Of a stretch of DNA of 64,000 nucleotides, positions 18,988-26,432 are shown one piece after another. Under the pieces are notes generated by a model. It searched no databases. It saw only the letters and a program-made list of their open reading frames with translations, and had not been told where the DNA came from. The stretch comes from Salinispora vitiensis. Its GTDB lineage: Bacteria > Actinomycetota > Actinomycetes > Mycobacteriales > Micromonosporaceae. Positions within the stretch are counted from its first letter, which is position 1. Every line of letters begins with the position of its first letter. A program made the translations under genes and the position numbers. The DNA lies in contig NZ_KB900388.1 in NCBI RefSeq assembly GCF_000378825.1, forward strand, positions 3,939,654 to 4,003,653, read 5' to 3'.

Positions 18988-19533
18988 GTGACCGAACACC
19001 AGGAACTCAGCTTTACCGACTTTCGGCGGCGGCAGGATGTCACGCCGCTGCTCAGGCAGGATCTAATCGACTGCTGGGTGGAGGTGACCAACGCGGGTGG
19101 GGCCGCTGGCTTCCCATTTCCGCCGGTGACGGCCGTCGAGGTCGCGGCGGCCACCGACGCCATACTTGCTGAACTCCAGCCACAGCGTGGCCGGCTATTG
19201 ATTGCCTCCTGCAAGGGCGCGCTCACCGGATGGGTGCTGCTCCGTCGCGACCCGAACCCCTTGATTTGCCATTGGGGAAGCGTCCACCACCTACAGAGCC
19301 GTCCTGGCTATCGCGGCCGGGGGATCGGTGTGGCCTTGATGCGCGAACTGCACCGCGTCGCCCGTGACGAACTCGGACTGGAGCAACTCCACCTGGCCGT
19401 CCGGGGTCGGATGGGGCTGGAGGACTTCTATTGTCGGCTTGGGTGGCGCGAGGTCGGCCGATGGCCGAACAAGCTGCGCTTGGCACCCGACGATACGAGA
19501 GACGAAGTGCTGATGATGCTCAACCCGCTGTGA
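18988..19533 (+). CDS. GNAT-family N-acetyltransferase
   Basis: 181 residues with one GNAT domain. The acetyl-CoA motif is SRPGYRGRGIGVALMREL at about residues 109-126, and the last strand (EDFYCRLGWREVGRWPN) is typical. The substrate is unknown; some relatives are antibiotic or amine acetyltransferases. GTG 18988 is taken because the peptide from it looks like a normal N-terminus; an ATG at 18940 in frame would add 16 residues. Neither has a strong ribosome site. Confidence 0.78.
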   Translation: MTEHQELSFTDFRRRQDVTPLLRQDLIDCWVEVTNAGGAAGFPFPPVTAVEVAAATDAILAELQPQRGRLLIASCKGALTGWVLLRRDPNPLICHWGSVHHLQSRPGYRGRGIGVALMRELHRVARDELGLEQLHLAVRGRMGLEDFYCRLGWREVGRWPNKLRLAPDDTRDEVLMMLNPL

Positions 19534-19596
19534 CGATGGGCCGACAAGGTCCGGACTGTCCCCATGGGACGCGGAACCTATGGCAGTATCTCCTCC

Positions 19597-20436
19597 GTGG
19601 AAAGCTTTCGCTCCTATGACGGCACCGAGCTGGCTTATCGGTCAGTCGGCTCCGGTCCTCCGCTGGTCTGCATCCCTGGTGGCCCGGGGCAGGCGGTGGA
19701 GTACCTGGGAGAGCTGGGTGGGCTTAGCAGCTGTCGCACCCTGATCCTGCTGGACAACCGGGGCACTGGCGCCTCGAGCGTCCCCGCTGACCCGGCCACC
19801 TATCGTGTCGATCGCTTGGTTGACGACGTCGAGGCACTACGGCAACACCTGGGCTTCGACAGCGTTGACCTGTTCGGGCATTCCGCCAGCGGCGGGACCT
19901 GCCTGCTCTATGCCGCCCGGCATCCGGAGCGGCTGAACCATCTGGTGCTGGTCGCCCCGTCGCTGCGGGTGGTCGGGTTGCAGTCGGACATCGAGGTTGA
20001 CAGCGTGCTGGCCGGGCGGGCGCATGAGCCGTGGCACCATGCCGCGGTGACGGCGCTGCATGCGGAGGCGAAGAGCCGGGAAGAGCTTGAGCGGTACCGC
20101 TGGCAGGCGGCGCCCTTGTTGTACGGCCGCTGGAATTCGGCGGCTCAGGCGCAGGCAGCGGCCGAGCCGGTCCAGTTCGCGCAGGCCGCCACCGACGGGT
20201 TCTACGAGGAGTACCAACCCGACCCGACGCTGCCCGCGCGCCTGGCGGAACTCAGCGCACCGACCCTGCTGCTCGCCGGTGAGTACGACATTTGGCCGAC
20301 CGTCGCAGCGGTACGGCAGCTCGCCACTCTGTTCGACAACGTTGAGCTGGTGACGCAGTCGGGATGCGGCCACTTCCCCTGGGTCGACGATCCGGCGGCC
20401 TTCGTGGCATCAGTCGAGGCGTTCCTGGCCAGCTGA
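19597..20436 (+). CDS. Alpha/beta hydrolase, proline-iminopeptidase-like
   Basis: 279 residues. Features are the oxyanion-hole motif CIPGGPGQ, LLDNRGTGASSVP, the nucleophile elbow GHSASGG with catalytic Ser, an acidic residue in LLAGEYDIWP, and a terminal His in SGCGHFPWVDDP. The GGPG and RGTG motifs are those of peptidase family S33, but hydrolases of other esters or epoxides share them, so the substrate is open. GTG 19597 (MESFRSYDGTELAY) is preferred over the in-frame ATG at 19564. Confidence 0.82.
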   Translation: MESFRSYDGTELAYRSVGSGPPLVCIPGGPGQAVEYLGELGGLSSCRTLILLDNRGTGASSVPADPATYRVDRLVDDVEALRQHLGFDSVDLFGHSASGGTCLLYAARHPERLNHLVLVAPSLRVVGLQSDIEVDSVLAGRAHEPWHHAAVTALHAEAKSREELERYRWQAAPLLYGRWNSAAQAQAAAEPVQFAQAATDGFYEEYQPDPTLPARLAELSAPTLLLAGEYDIWPTVAAVRQLATLFDNVELVTQSGCGHFPWVDDPAAFVASVEAFLAS

Positions 20437-20521
20437 TGCCGCTTCTTAAGGGCGTTGGATCGTCGTCGGCTTGGTCCTCACCGAGTTCCTTGTCTGAAGG
20501 TAGGCAAGGGGAGAGTTGTCG

Positions 20522-21007
20522 CTAAGCGGAGGGCTCGGGGCGGCCTGCCTCTTTACCCTCCTCGTGCTGATGCTGGCGGATCTCAAGTTGCCGCAACTCA
20601 TTGCCCCAGTAATGCTTGAGTAATGGAGCGGGTACGCCTATCAGTCTTGCTGCTTGCTGTACATGTACCCGGAGGTACGGCATTATGGTCGGGAGGCCGG
20701 CCTGGTGAGCAAAGTCGTCAAGAACCTGATCCGTCGGCCTGTTGACCGGTGTGGTCAGGCCGAATACCGCCGCAACGTCGACCTTGATCACTGCTTTGCT
20801 TCCGCGTAGCTCTATCTGCGCGCGGAAGATGAACTCACCGTTGGATAGTGCCTGCTGGACATGTAAATCTGAGGAGTCACCGTCGACCGGTATCTCTTGC
20901 ATGTCAAAGCCGTCACGTCGCCGTGCTGTTACCTCGTAAACGCGCACGTTCTCGAGGCTGAGAAGCGAGGTGAATTCTGCGGCGGTGGTGACAGTTTTTG
21001 GGGTCAT
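20522..21007 (-). CDS. SecB-like chaperone of a toxin-antitoxin-chaperone (TAC) operon
   Basis: 161 residues without a standard housekeeping SecB context. It starts with a short helical part, then strands such as FIFRAQIELRGSKAVIKVDVAAVFGL, then PTIMPYLRVHVQQAARLIGVPAPLL, which mirrors the SecB-family PYxRexvxxlxxrxgxPPl pattern. In the M. tuberculosis TAC system (Rv1955-Rv1957) a SecB-like protein folds and protects an unstable HigA antitoxin. Here the ATG overlaps the higA stop (ATGA), giving the same order toxin-antitoxin-chaperone. GC content is visibly lower than in flanking genes. The assignment rests on fold-like motifs plus context. Confidence 0.75.
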   Translation of the reverse strand: MTPKTVTTAAEFTSLLSLENVRVYEVTARRRDGFDMQEIPVDGDSSDLHVQQALSNGEFIFRAQIELRGSKAVIKVDVAAVFGLTTPVNRPTDQVLDDFAHQAGLPTIMPYLRVHVQQAARLIGVPAPLLKHYWGNELRQLEIRQHQHEEGKEAGRPEPSA

Positions 21008-21396
21008 GAAGCCAGTTTGATCACGGGGTGAAATTCGGCGGGAGTTTCCATCTCGTCGCTTTCGCTGTCGACGGATGCTGGTATGTGGTAGCTCGCCTTC
21101 CAGGATGCGGCAAGGCCAGAAACCTCTACTATCAGTCGCACTCGGCCGCCCGACGCCCTCGCGTAGCGTTGGACGGTGGAGATTCTTGGATCCCCGCCGG
21201 CTCGTTCAAATTTCGAGACGGCCGACTGAGTTGTCTCCATCTCGCTGGCCACGTCCGCCTGGGTAAGGCCTTGACCAACCCGCAGACCGACGAGTGTGTC
21301 GATCAGGCGTTCGACGTCTCGGGCGTCTTCCAGGGCGGCCCGAATGTGAGGATTGTCCGAATCTAGGCCGAGTAGACCGAAAAGTTCGTTCCCCAT
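21004..21396 (-). CDS. higA: HigA-type antitoxin with C-terminal chaperone-addiction-like tail
   Basis: 130 residues. The XRE helix-turn-helix is LRVGQGLTQADVASEMETTQSAVSKFE (about 45-71), followed by DPRISTVQRYARASGGRVRLIVE, a classic HigA segment. A further ~35-residue tail contains aromatic and hydrophobic residues (AASWKASYHIPAS), as in the chaperone-addiction (ChAD) region of TAC antitoxins. The ATG at 21396 is chosen over an upstream in-frame start at 21480 because AAGGGGAG lies eight bases before it. It should neutralise HigB and repress the operon. Confidence 0.85.
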   Translation of the reverse strand: MGNELFGLLGLDSDNPHIRAALEDARDVERLIDTLVGLRVGQGLTQADVASEMETTQSAVSKFERAGGDPRISTVQRYARASGGRVRLIVEVSGLAASWKASYHIPASVDSESDEMETPAEFHPVIKLAS

Positions 21397-21451
21397 GTCG
21401 TTGGCTCCCCTTGGTTGCCGCCCAGCGTATCGCCTAGAAGCGATAATGACA

Positions 21452-21802
21452 CTACTTGTCGTGTCGTGATTGCCAGTCACGGAAACGATCTACCGCGATG
21501 TCGACGTGGCGACTCTCGTTCTGGCGCTGCTTCTGGAAAAAGTGGAGCGCCAGTAGTACCAGGTTGGTCGCCCCCTCGCCGTAGGCCAACCTCAGTCGCC
21601 GTTTGCCTACCCGGACGCGCACCTCGAACACCCCATCGCGCAGCGGCTTGACGTCGCCAGGTCGGGTGCGCCCTTCGGAAACCCGATCCATGATCGTTTG
21701 GAGCTTGGCGGCCTCCGCCTTCGTGAGCCTGGCTTTAAGGATCTCTCGGCGCACCGGATCACCCGCGCCGGGCGCCTCGTAGAAGTCCCAGTGTCGGCTC
21801 AT
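21452..21802 (-). CDS. higB: HigB-type (Gp49-like) toxin of the TAC operon
   Basis: 116 residues of the RelE/HigB phage-Gp49-like superfamily, which are ribosome-dependent mRNA endonucleases. Supporting stretches are MDRVSEGRTRPGDVKPLRDGVFEVRVRVG, the strand RLRLAYGEGATNLVLLALHFFQK, and the tail QNESRHVDIAVDRFRDW. The toxin is first in the operon, as in HigBA and TAC loci, with higA 55 bases downstream. A 19-base palindrome sits three bases before its start codon. Confidence 0.85.
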   Translation of the reverse strand: MSRHWDFYEAPGAGDPVRREILKARLTKAEAAKLQTIMDRVSEGRTRPGDVKPLRDGVFEVRVRVGKRRLRLAYGEGATNLVLLALHFFQKQRQNESRHVDIAVDRFRDWQSRHDK

Positions 21803-21805
21803 GTG

Positions 21806-21824
21806 CCAGGGCCCGGTGCCCTGG
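21806..21824. promoter_or_regulatory. Palindrome directly upstream of higB (candidate HigA operator)
   Basis: CCAGGGC (21806-21812) and GCCCTGG (21818-21824) form a perfect 7-base inverted repeat around CCGGT, three bases from the higB start codon. It could be the site for HigA autorepression or an RNA hairpin masking toxin translation. A smaller repeat (CCATGC / GCATGG) lies at 21853-21869. Confidence 0.5.
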
Positions 21825-22139
21825 TCAACCAGGCCTGGAAGTGTGAACTAGACCATGCACAAGGCATGGCCGACAGCTTCGTCGATAGAACGCTGAGTGT
21901 CCAACTCGGTCCGGTCTGGTGACGTAGGCAAAGGCCAGGGCCGATTACTGCCGTGAAGGCAGAGATCGGGGTCGTGACCGCCGGAAGTAGTGGACCGCGG
22001 TCAAGCGGTGGCGGCCCGGCTGTCGCCGTCGGTTGGCGGGGGATTTCCTGGACGGGCCCGGCGGGCACCGGGAGGCGGTAGAACGGGGGCATGAGGAAGA
22101 CGGTGGCCCGGGAGGCGGTCGAGAAGCGACGTCCCGCCC
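21825..22139. other. Non-coding stretch between TAC operon and inositol-phosphatase gene
   Basis: About 315 bases between divergent genes. Besides the CCATGC/GCATGG dyad at 21853-21869 I see no convincing gene or hairpin. It should contain the promoters of both the TAC operon and the rightward phosphatase gene, but no clear -35/-10 pair stands out. Confidence 0.6.
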
Positions 22140-22952
22140 GTGCCTGAGAACCTGTTCGACGAGGTCGGCACGCTCCTGCGTACGGCGGCTGACCAGGTTG
22201 TGCTGCCGTTGTTCCGGCGGCTGGACGAAGCCGATATCGAGGAGAAGGCCCCCGGCGACCTCGTTACCGTCGCCGACCGGCGGGCGGAGGAGCTGATCTC
22301 CGCGGGTCTGCGCCGGCTGCGGCCCGACTCGGTGGTGGTCGGTGAGGAGGCCGTCGCCGAGGACCCGGAGCTGCTGCGGCACCTGGACCGGGCCGGTCCG
22401 GTCTGGCTGGTGGACCCGATCGACGGCACCAGTAACTTCGCGGCCGGTCGCCCGCCGTTCGTGTTGATGGTGGCCCTGCTGATAGACGGAGAACCGAGCG
22501 CCGCGTGGATGCTCGACCCGTTGGTCGGCACGCTCGCCGCCACGCGTCCCGGAACGGGGGCGTACGTGAACGGGCGTGCGGTGCGTACGGCCGGAGCGCC
22601 GGCTGACCTGGGCCAGCTACGGGGTGCGGCGATGTCCCGCTACCTGCCGGCGGCCCTGCGTCCACGGGTGGAGGCGGCCGGGGCGCGGTTGGGCGAGCTC
22701 CTGCCCGGCCAGCACTGCGCCGGGCGGGAGTATCTGGACCTGCTCCTCGGGGTGCAGCAGTTCGTGCTCTACGGGCACACCCTGCCCTGGGACCACGTAC
22801 CCGGCACTCATCTGGTCCGGGCCGCGGGTGGGGTCGCCCGGCGCTTCGACGGGGCTGAGTACCATCCGGGCGTCGAGGGGCAGGGCCTGCTCGTCGCGGT
22901 GGATGAGCGGGTCTGGGCAGCGGTCCGGGAGGCGTTCTTCGGCGGCGCGTGA
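22140..22952 (+). CDS. Inositol-monophosphatase family protein
   Basis: 270 residues of the Mg-dependent, Li-sensitive phosphatase family. The metal site motifs are DLVTVADRRAEELI, VVVGEEAV and WLVDPIDGTSNFAAGRP (about 95-110). The C-terminal metal Asp is in LPWDHVPGTHLVRAAGG. Members hydrolyse inositol phosphate, histidinol phosphate or 3'-phosphoadenosine phosphates, and the exact substrate cannot be told here. GTG start without a strong ribosome site. Confidence 0.87.
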   Translation: MPENLFDEVGTLLRTAADQVVLPLFRRLDEADIEEKAPGDLVTVADRRAEELISAGLRRLRPDSVVVGEEAVAEDPELLRHLDRAGPVWLVDPIDGTSNFAAGRPPFVLMVALLIDGEPSAAWMLDPLVGTLAATRPGTGAYVNGRAVRTAGAPADLGQLRGAAMSRYLPAALRPRVEAAGARLGELLPGQHCAGREYLDLLLGVQQFVLYGHTLPWDHVPGTHLVRAAGGVARRFDGAEYHPGVEGQGLLVAVDERVWAAVREAFFGGA

Positions 22953-23129
22953 CGACCTGCACCACCCAGCGTCAGCACGTATCGAACCTGCCGATTGAGG
23001 GGTCCTCGCAGCGGCGGTCGGTCCGGTATCGTGACCGACGGTCTCCGCCCGCTGGCCGCCGCGCGGCGCCGGTGGGACCGCCGACCAGCGGGGTTCGTGG
23101 GGGCTGACGGCAGCCGGGAAGGATCCACC

Positions 23130-24143
23130 GTGCGCATAGTTCTGCCCCGTGAGGGTTCCCGTTCGCTGACTGTCCTCGCGGTGGCGGCCGCGGTGGCCGT
23201 GGCGGTGCTGCTCGGCGCGGTGCCGGCCCAGGCCGAGCCCAATGAGGGCGGCAGCGAGAAGTTGCGGGATGCGCTGACGGCCGCCGCCAAAGCGCACATC
23301 GACGCCACCGCCGAGCTGAAGAACTCCAAGCGTCGGCAGGAGGAGCTGACCACGGAGCTGAAGGCGGTCGAGGTGCGGCTGGCTGACCTGACCGCCCAGG
23401 TGGGCGAGGTGGCCGCACAGTCGTACCGGTTGGGTCGGCTCGGCCCGGTGGCGACGTTGTTGGAGAGCACGTCGCCCGACGAGTTCCTGAATCGGGCGAT
23501 GAACCTGGACGTGATGGCCCAGCGGGACGGCCGGCGGGTGCGCGAGCTGACCGAGGTCCGGGAGACGGCGGAGAACGCCACGATCGCGATTGACTCCGAG
23601 ATCCGCGAGCAGGAGAAGCAGCTCGACGTCCTGGCCAAGAACAAGAAGGCGGCGGAGACGGCGCTCGCCGCGGTCAGCTCGGGTGGCGGCTCCGGGTTCG
23701 GTGGCGGTTCGGCCAGTGCCGAGCCGGCGCCCCGGAACTCGGACGGCTCCTGGCCGTCGGAGTCCTGCTCGGTCAACGACCCGACCACCTCCGGCTGTAT
23801 CTCTCCGCGCACCTTGCACATGCTCAAGCAGTCCCAGGCGGACGGTTTCAAACGGTATGTCTCCTGTTACCGCAGCGGCGGCGGTGGCGAGCACCCGAAG
23901 GGGAGGGCGTGTGACTTCTCCGCCGCCTCTGGTGGGTTCGAGAACGTCACGGCGACCGGCGGCGACAAGGCGTACGGTGACCAGCTGGCGACCTACCTGA
24001 AGAACAATGCGAGCCGACTCGGCGTGATGTACGTCATCTGGTATCGACAAATATGGATGCCAAATACCGGTTGGCGAGCGTATAGCGGCGGCGGGAGCCC
24101 CGCCGCTGACCACACCAATCATGTTCATGTTTCGATGTACTGA
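23130..24143 (+). CDS. Secreted coiled-coil protein with M15-like C-terminal domain
   Basis: 337 residues. There is a signal peptide (basic start, LTVLAVAAAVAVAVLLGAV, cleavage at AQA near residue 36), then a coiled coil at about 45-190 resembling N-terminal parts of cell-wall hydrolase regulators, a Gly/Ser linker, and a C-terminal domain with Cys pairs, GEHPKGRACDF (His-x6-Asp) and NHVHVSMY. The His/Asp/His pattern recalls DD-peptidase-like M15/VldE folds, so a cell-wall role is plausible, not shown. GTG 23130 follows GGGAAGGA. The last 100 bases are AT-richer than the rest. Confidence 0.78.
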   Translation: MRIVLPREGSRSLTVLAVAAAVAVAVLLGAVPAQAEPNEGGSEKLRDALTAAAKAHIDATAELKNSKRRQEELTTELKAVEVRLADLTAQVGEVAAQSYRLGRLGPVATLLESTSPDEFLNRAMNLDVMAQRDGRRVRELTEVRETAENATIAIDSEIREQEKQLDVLAKNKKAAETALAAVSSGGGSGFGGGSASAEPAPRNSDGSWPSESCSVNDPTTSGCISPRTLHMLKQSQADGFKRYVSCYRSGGGGEHPKGRACDFSAASGGFENVTATGGDKAYGDQLATYLKNNASRLGVMYVIWYRQIWMPNTGWRAYSGGGSPAADHTNHVHVSMY

Positions 24144-24179
24144 CTCGGTCGGCCAGCCTCGCTGCGTACTATCGCGCGG

Positions 24180-25733
24180 GTGAACTCTGCCTCGTCCCAG
24201 ACTCCCGTCCGGTCGACCCGACTCGGGCCGGCGACCGGTCCCGCCCTGCCCAAAGGGCTGGCCGCGTTTCTGGTCTTCTTCTCCAGCGGCGCGGTTCTGG
24301 TGCTGGAGACGGCCGCGCTGCGCCTGGTCGGCCCGTACGTCGGGGTGACCCTCCAGGTGACCAGTTCGGTGATCGGCATCGCGTTAGCCGCGATCGCGTA
24401 CGGGGCATGGGCCGGCGGATGGCTGGCAGACCGCCGGGACCCGCGTACCCTGCTGGCCCCGGCGCTGGTGCTGGCCGGTATCGCCACCGCGGTGACCCTG
24501 CCCGCGGTCCGGTACGCCGGGGAGGTGCTGCGGGGCGGGGCGGCGTCCGCGATCCTGCTGCTCGTCGCGCTGGCCGTCTTCGTGCCGGCGATGCTGCTGT
24601 CGGCGGTCACCCCGATGGTGGTCAAACTGCAGCTGTCCGACCTGCGCCGCACCGGCCAGGTCGTCGGCCGGCTCTCCTCGATCGGCACCCTGGGTGCGGT
24701 CACCGCCACCCTGGTCACCGGCTTCGTGTTGGTGGCCGCGCTGCCCAGCACGGTGATCCTGCTCGGCCTGGCGGTCTCCCTGGGACTGAGCGGGCTGATC
24801 CTCGGCGGGTGGCTCCGACGGACGGCGGGCGAGCAGCTGACCGGCCCGGCCCGGTTGTCGGCCAGCCTGGCCGTGCTCGGCCTCCTCGGCGCCGGTCTGA
24901 CCACGGTTGCCCCGAACCCGTGTGACATCGAGACGGCCTACCACTGCGCCCGCGTCGAGACCGACCCGGGCCGGCCGGGCGGGCGTACGCTGCTGCTCAA
25001 CTCGGCCCGGCACTCGTACGTGGACCTGGCCGACCCGACCCACCTGGAGTTCGCGTACACCCGGTGGATCGGGGCGGTCGCCGATGTCATCGCACCGGCG
25101 GGGCGCCGGCTGGACGCGCTGCACCTAGGCGGAGGGGGCTTCACCGTGCCGCGGTATCTGACCGCCACCCGGCCGGGCACCGAGAACGTGGTCTTCGAGA
25201 TTGACGGCGGGCTGGTCGAGTTGGGCGAGGAGAAGCTCGGCCTGCGGCAGGGGCCGGAGCTGCGCGCGGTGGTGGGGGACGCCCGGATGCTGGTCGCGGC
25301 GGAGGCGGCGGAGAGTCAAGACCTGGTGGTGGGGGACGCGTTCGGGCATCTGGTGGTGCCGTGGCATCTCGCCACCCGGGAGATGGCCGCTGAGATCCGC
25401 CGGGTGATCCGTCCCGGCGGCGGGTACGTGCAGAACGTCATCGACTATCCACCCCTGCGCTTCATCCGCAGTGAGGTGGCCACCGTCGCGGCCGAGTTCC
25501 GGCAGGTGGCCCTGATCGCCCCGCCGGCCGCGCTCGCCGGTGAGCAGGGCTCCAACTTCGTCATTGTCGCCTCGGACGCGCCGTTGCCGCTGGCCGCGAT
25601 CCGGGAGCGGCTGAGCGAGGTTGACCCGGGCGCGGTCGTGCTGGACGGCGCGGCGCTGCAGGAGTTCGTCGGCGACGCCCTGGTGTTGACCGACGACTAC
25701 GCCCCGGTGGACCAGCTGCTCGCGACCGCGTGA
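24180..25733 (+). CDS. Membrane-fused spermidine-synthase-like protein
   Basis: 517 residues. The N-terminal half (about 25-245) has roughly seven transmembrane helices with a MFS-like ADRRDPR loop. The C-terminal half is a Rossmann domain of the spermidine synthase type (LHLGGGGFTVPRYL, VVFEIDGGLVELGEEKLGL, VVGDARML, DLVVGDAFGHLVVPWHL). Fused forms of this kind are common in actinobacteria and their substrate is unproven; true polyamine synthesis is uncertain. GTG start 37 bases after the preceding stop. Confidence 0.82.
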   Translation: MNSASSQTPVRSTRLGPATGPALPKGLAAFLVFFSSGAVLVLETAALRLVGPYVGVTLQVTSSVIGIALAAIAYGAWAGGWLADRRDPRTLLAPALVLAGIATAVTLPAVRYAGEVLRGGAASAILLLVALAVFVPAMLLSAVTPMVVKLQLSDLRRTGQVVGRLSSIGTLGAVTATLVTGFVLVAALPSTVILLGLAVSLGLSGLILGGWLRRTAGEQLTGPARLSASLAVLGLLGAGLTTVAPNPCDIETAYHCARVETDPGRPGGRTLLLNSARHSYVDLADPTHLEFAYTRWIGAVADVIAPAGRRLDALHLGGGGFTVPRYLTATRPGTENVVFEIDGGLVELGEEKLGLRQGPELRAVVGDARMLVAAEAAESQDLVVGDAFGHLVVPWHLATREMAAEIRRVIRPGGGYVQNVIDYPPLRFIRSEVATVAAEFRQVALIAPPAALAGEQGSNFVIVASDAPLPLAAIRERLSEVDPGAVVLDGAALQEFVGDALVLTDDYAPVDQLLATA

Positions 25734-25763
25734 TCGCCGCCGGCCGGTGGGCCCTGGCCGGAG

Positions 25764-26432
25764 TCAGTCGAGCGCAGCGAACGACTGCACCTGCTCGATG
25801 CTGCCCTCCACGATTAGCATGCTGCCGGAGGTCAGTTCGGTGTCGTCGGTGGCCGCCTGGAACCGCTTCCCGGCCAGTTTCGCCGCCACCACCCGTACTC
25901 CGTGGCGGTCCTCCGGGTTCAGCTCGCGCAGTGGGCGGCCGGTGAGGCTCTCCGGGGTGCGGACCTTGGCGAGCGCGAAGTCGTCGCCGAACTCCATGAA
26001 GTCCAGCATCCGGCTGACGATGAGATGGGCCAGCCGTTCGCCGGCCTCCGCCTCGGGGAAGATCACGTGGTGCGCACCGACCGAGGTGAGGATCTTCGCG
26101 TGCTCCGGCGAGCGGGCCCGCGCCCAGATCTGTGGTATCCCCAGGTCCACGAGGGCTAGGACGGACAGGACGCTCGCCTCCAGCGAGGCGCCGATGGACA
26201 CCACGGCGCGTTCGAGGTCTTCCGCGCCGAGCTGTTGCAGTGCCCCCTCTTCGGTGGCATCGGCCTGCACCACCCGGTCGATTCGGTTGGCCCACCGCTG
26301 CACCCGCTCCGAATCATGGTCGATGGCGAGTACCGGATGATCGAGCTGCACGAGCGTGTCGGCGACCTGGGAGCCGAAGCGTCCGAGCCCCACCACGATG
26401 ACCCCGCTGTGTTGATCTGTCCTAGCCGACAA
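25764..26432 (-). CDS. TrkA/KtrA-type potassium channel regulatory subunit
   Basis: 222 residues: an RCK_N Rossmann domain (VIVVGLGRFGSQVADTL, with the acidic residue in VLAIDHD) and an RCK_C domain (about 138-220). It forms a cytoplasmic ring that gates a TrkH-type pore in response to nucleotides. It starts with TTG at 26432, supported by GGAGGAG eight bases upstream, and overlaps the end of the trkH gene by 11 bases, so the two are translationally coupled. Confidence 0.9.
   Translation of the reverse strand: MSARTDQHSGVIVVGLGRFGSQVADTLVQLDHPVLAIDHDSERVQRWANRIDRVVQADATEEGALQQLGAEDLERAVVSIGASLEASVLSVLALVDLGIPQIWARARSPEHAKILTSVGAHHVIFPEAEAGERLAHLIVSRMLDFMEFGDDFALAKVRTPESLTGRPLRELNPEDRHGVRVVAAKLAGKRFQAATDDTELTSGSMLIVEGSIEQVQSFAALD

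Noticed and set aside
16440..20500. Similar phrase (TGGTCTTCACCGAG and TGGTCCTCACCGAG) after the Smr gene and after the alpha/beta hydrolase gene
   Set aside because: Only about 13 of 14 bases match and no longer repeat or inverted ends were found, so an insertion-sequence remnant cannot be supported.
22995..23129. Longer N-terminus of the secreted coiled-coil protein
   Set aside because: The upstream 45 residues would place the signal peptide internally; GTG 23130 with GGGAAGGA is a better start.
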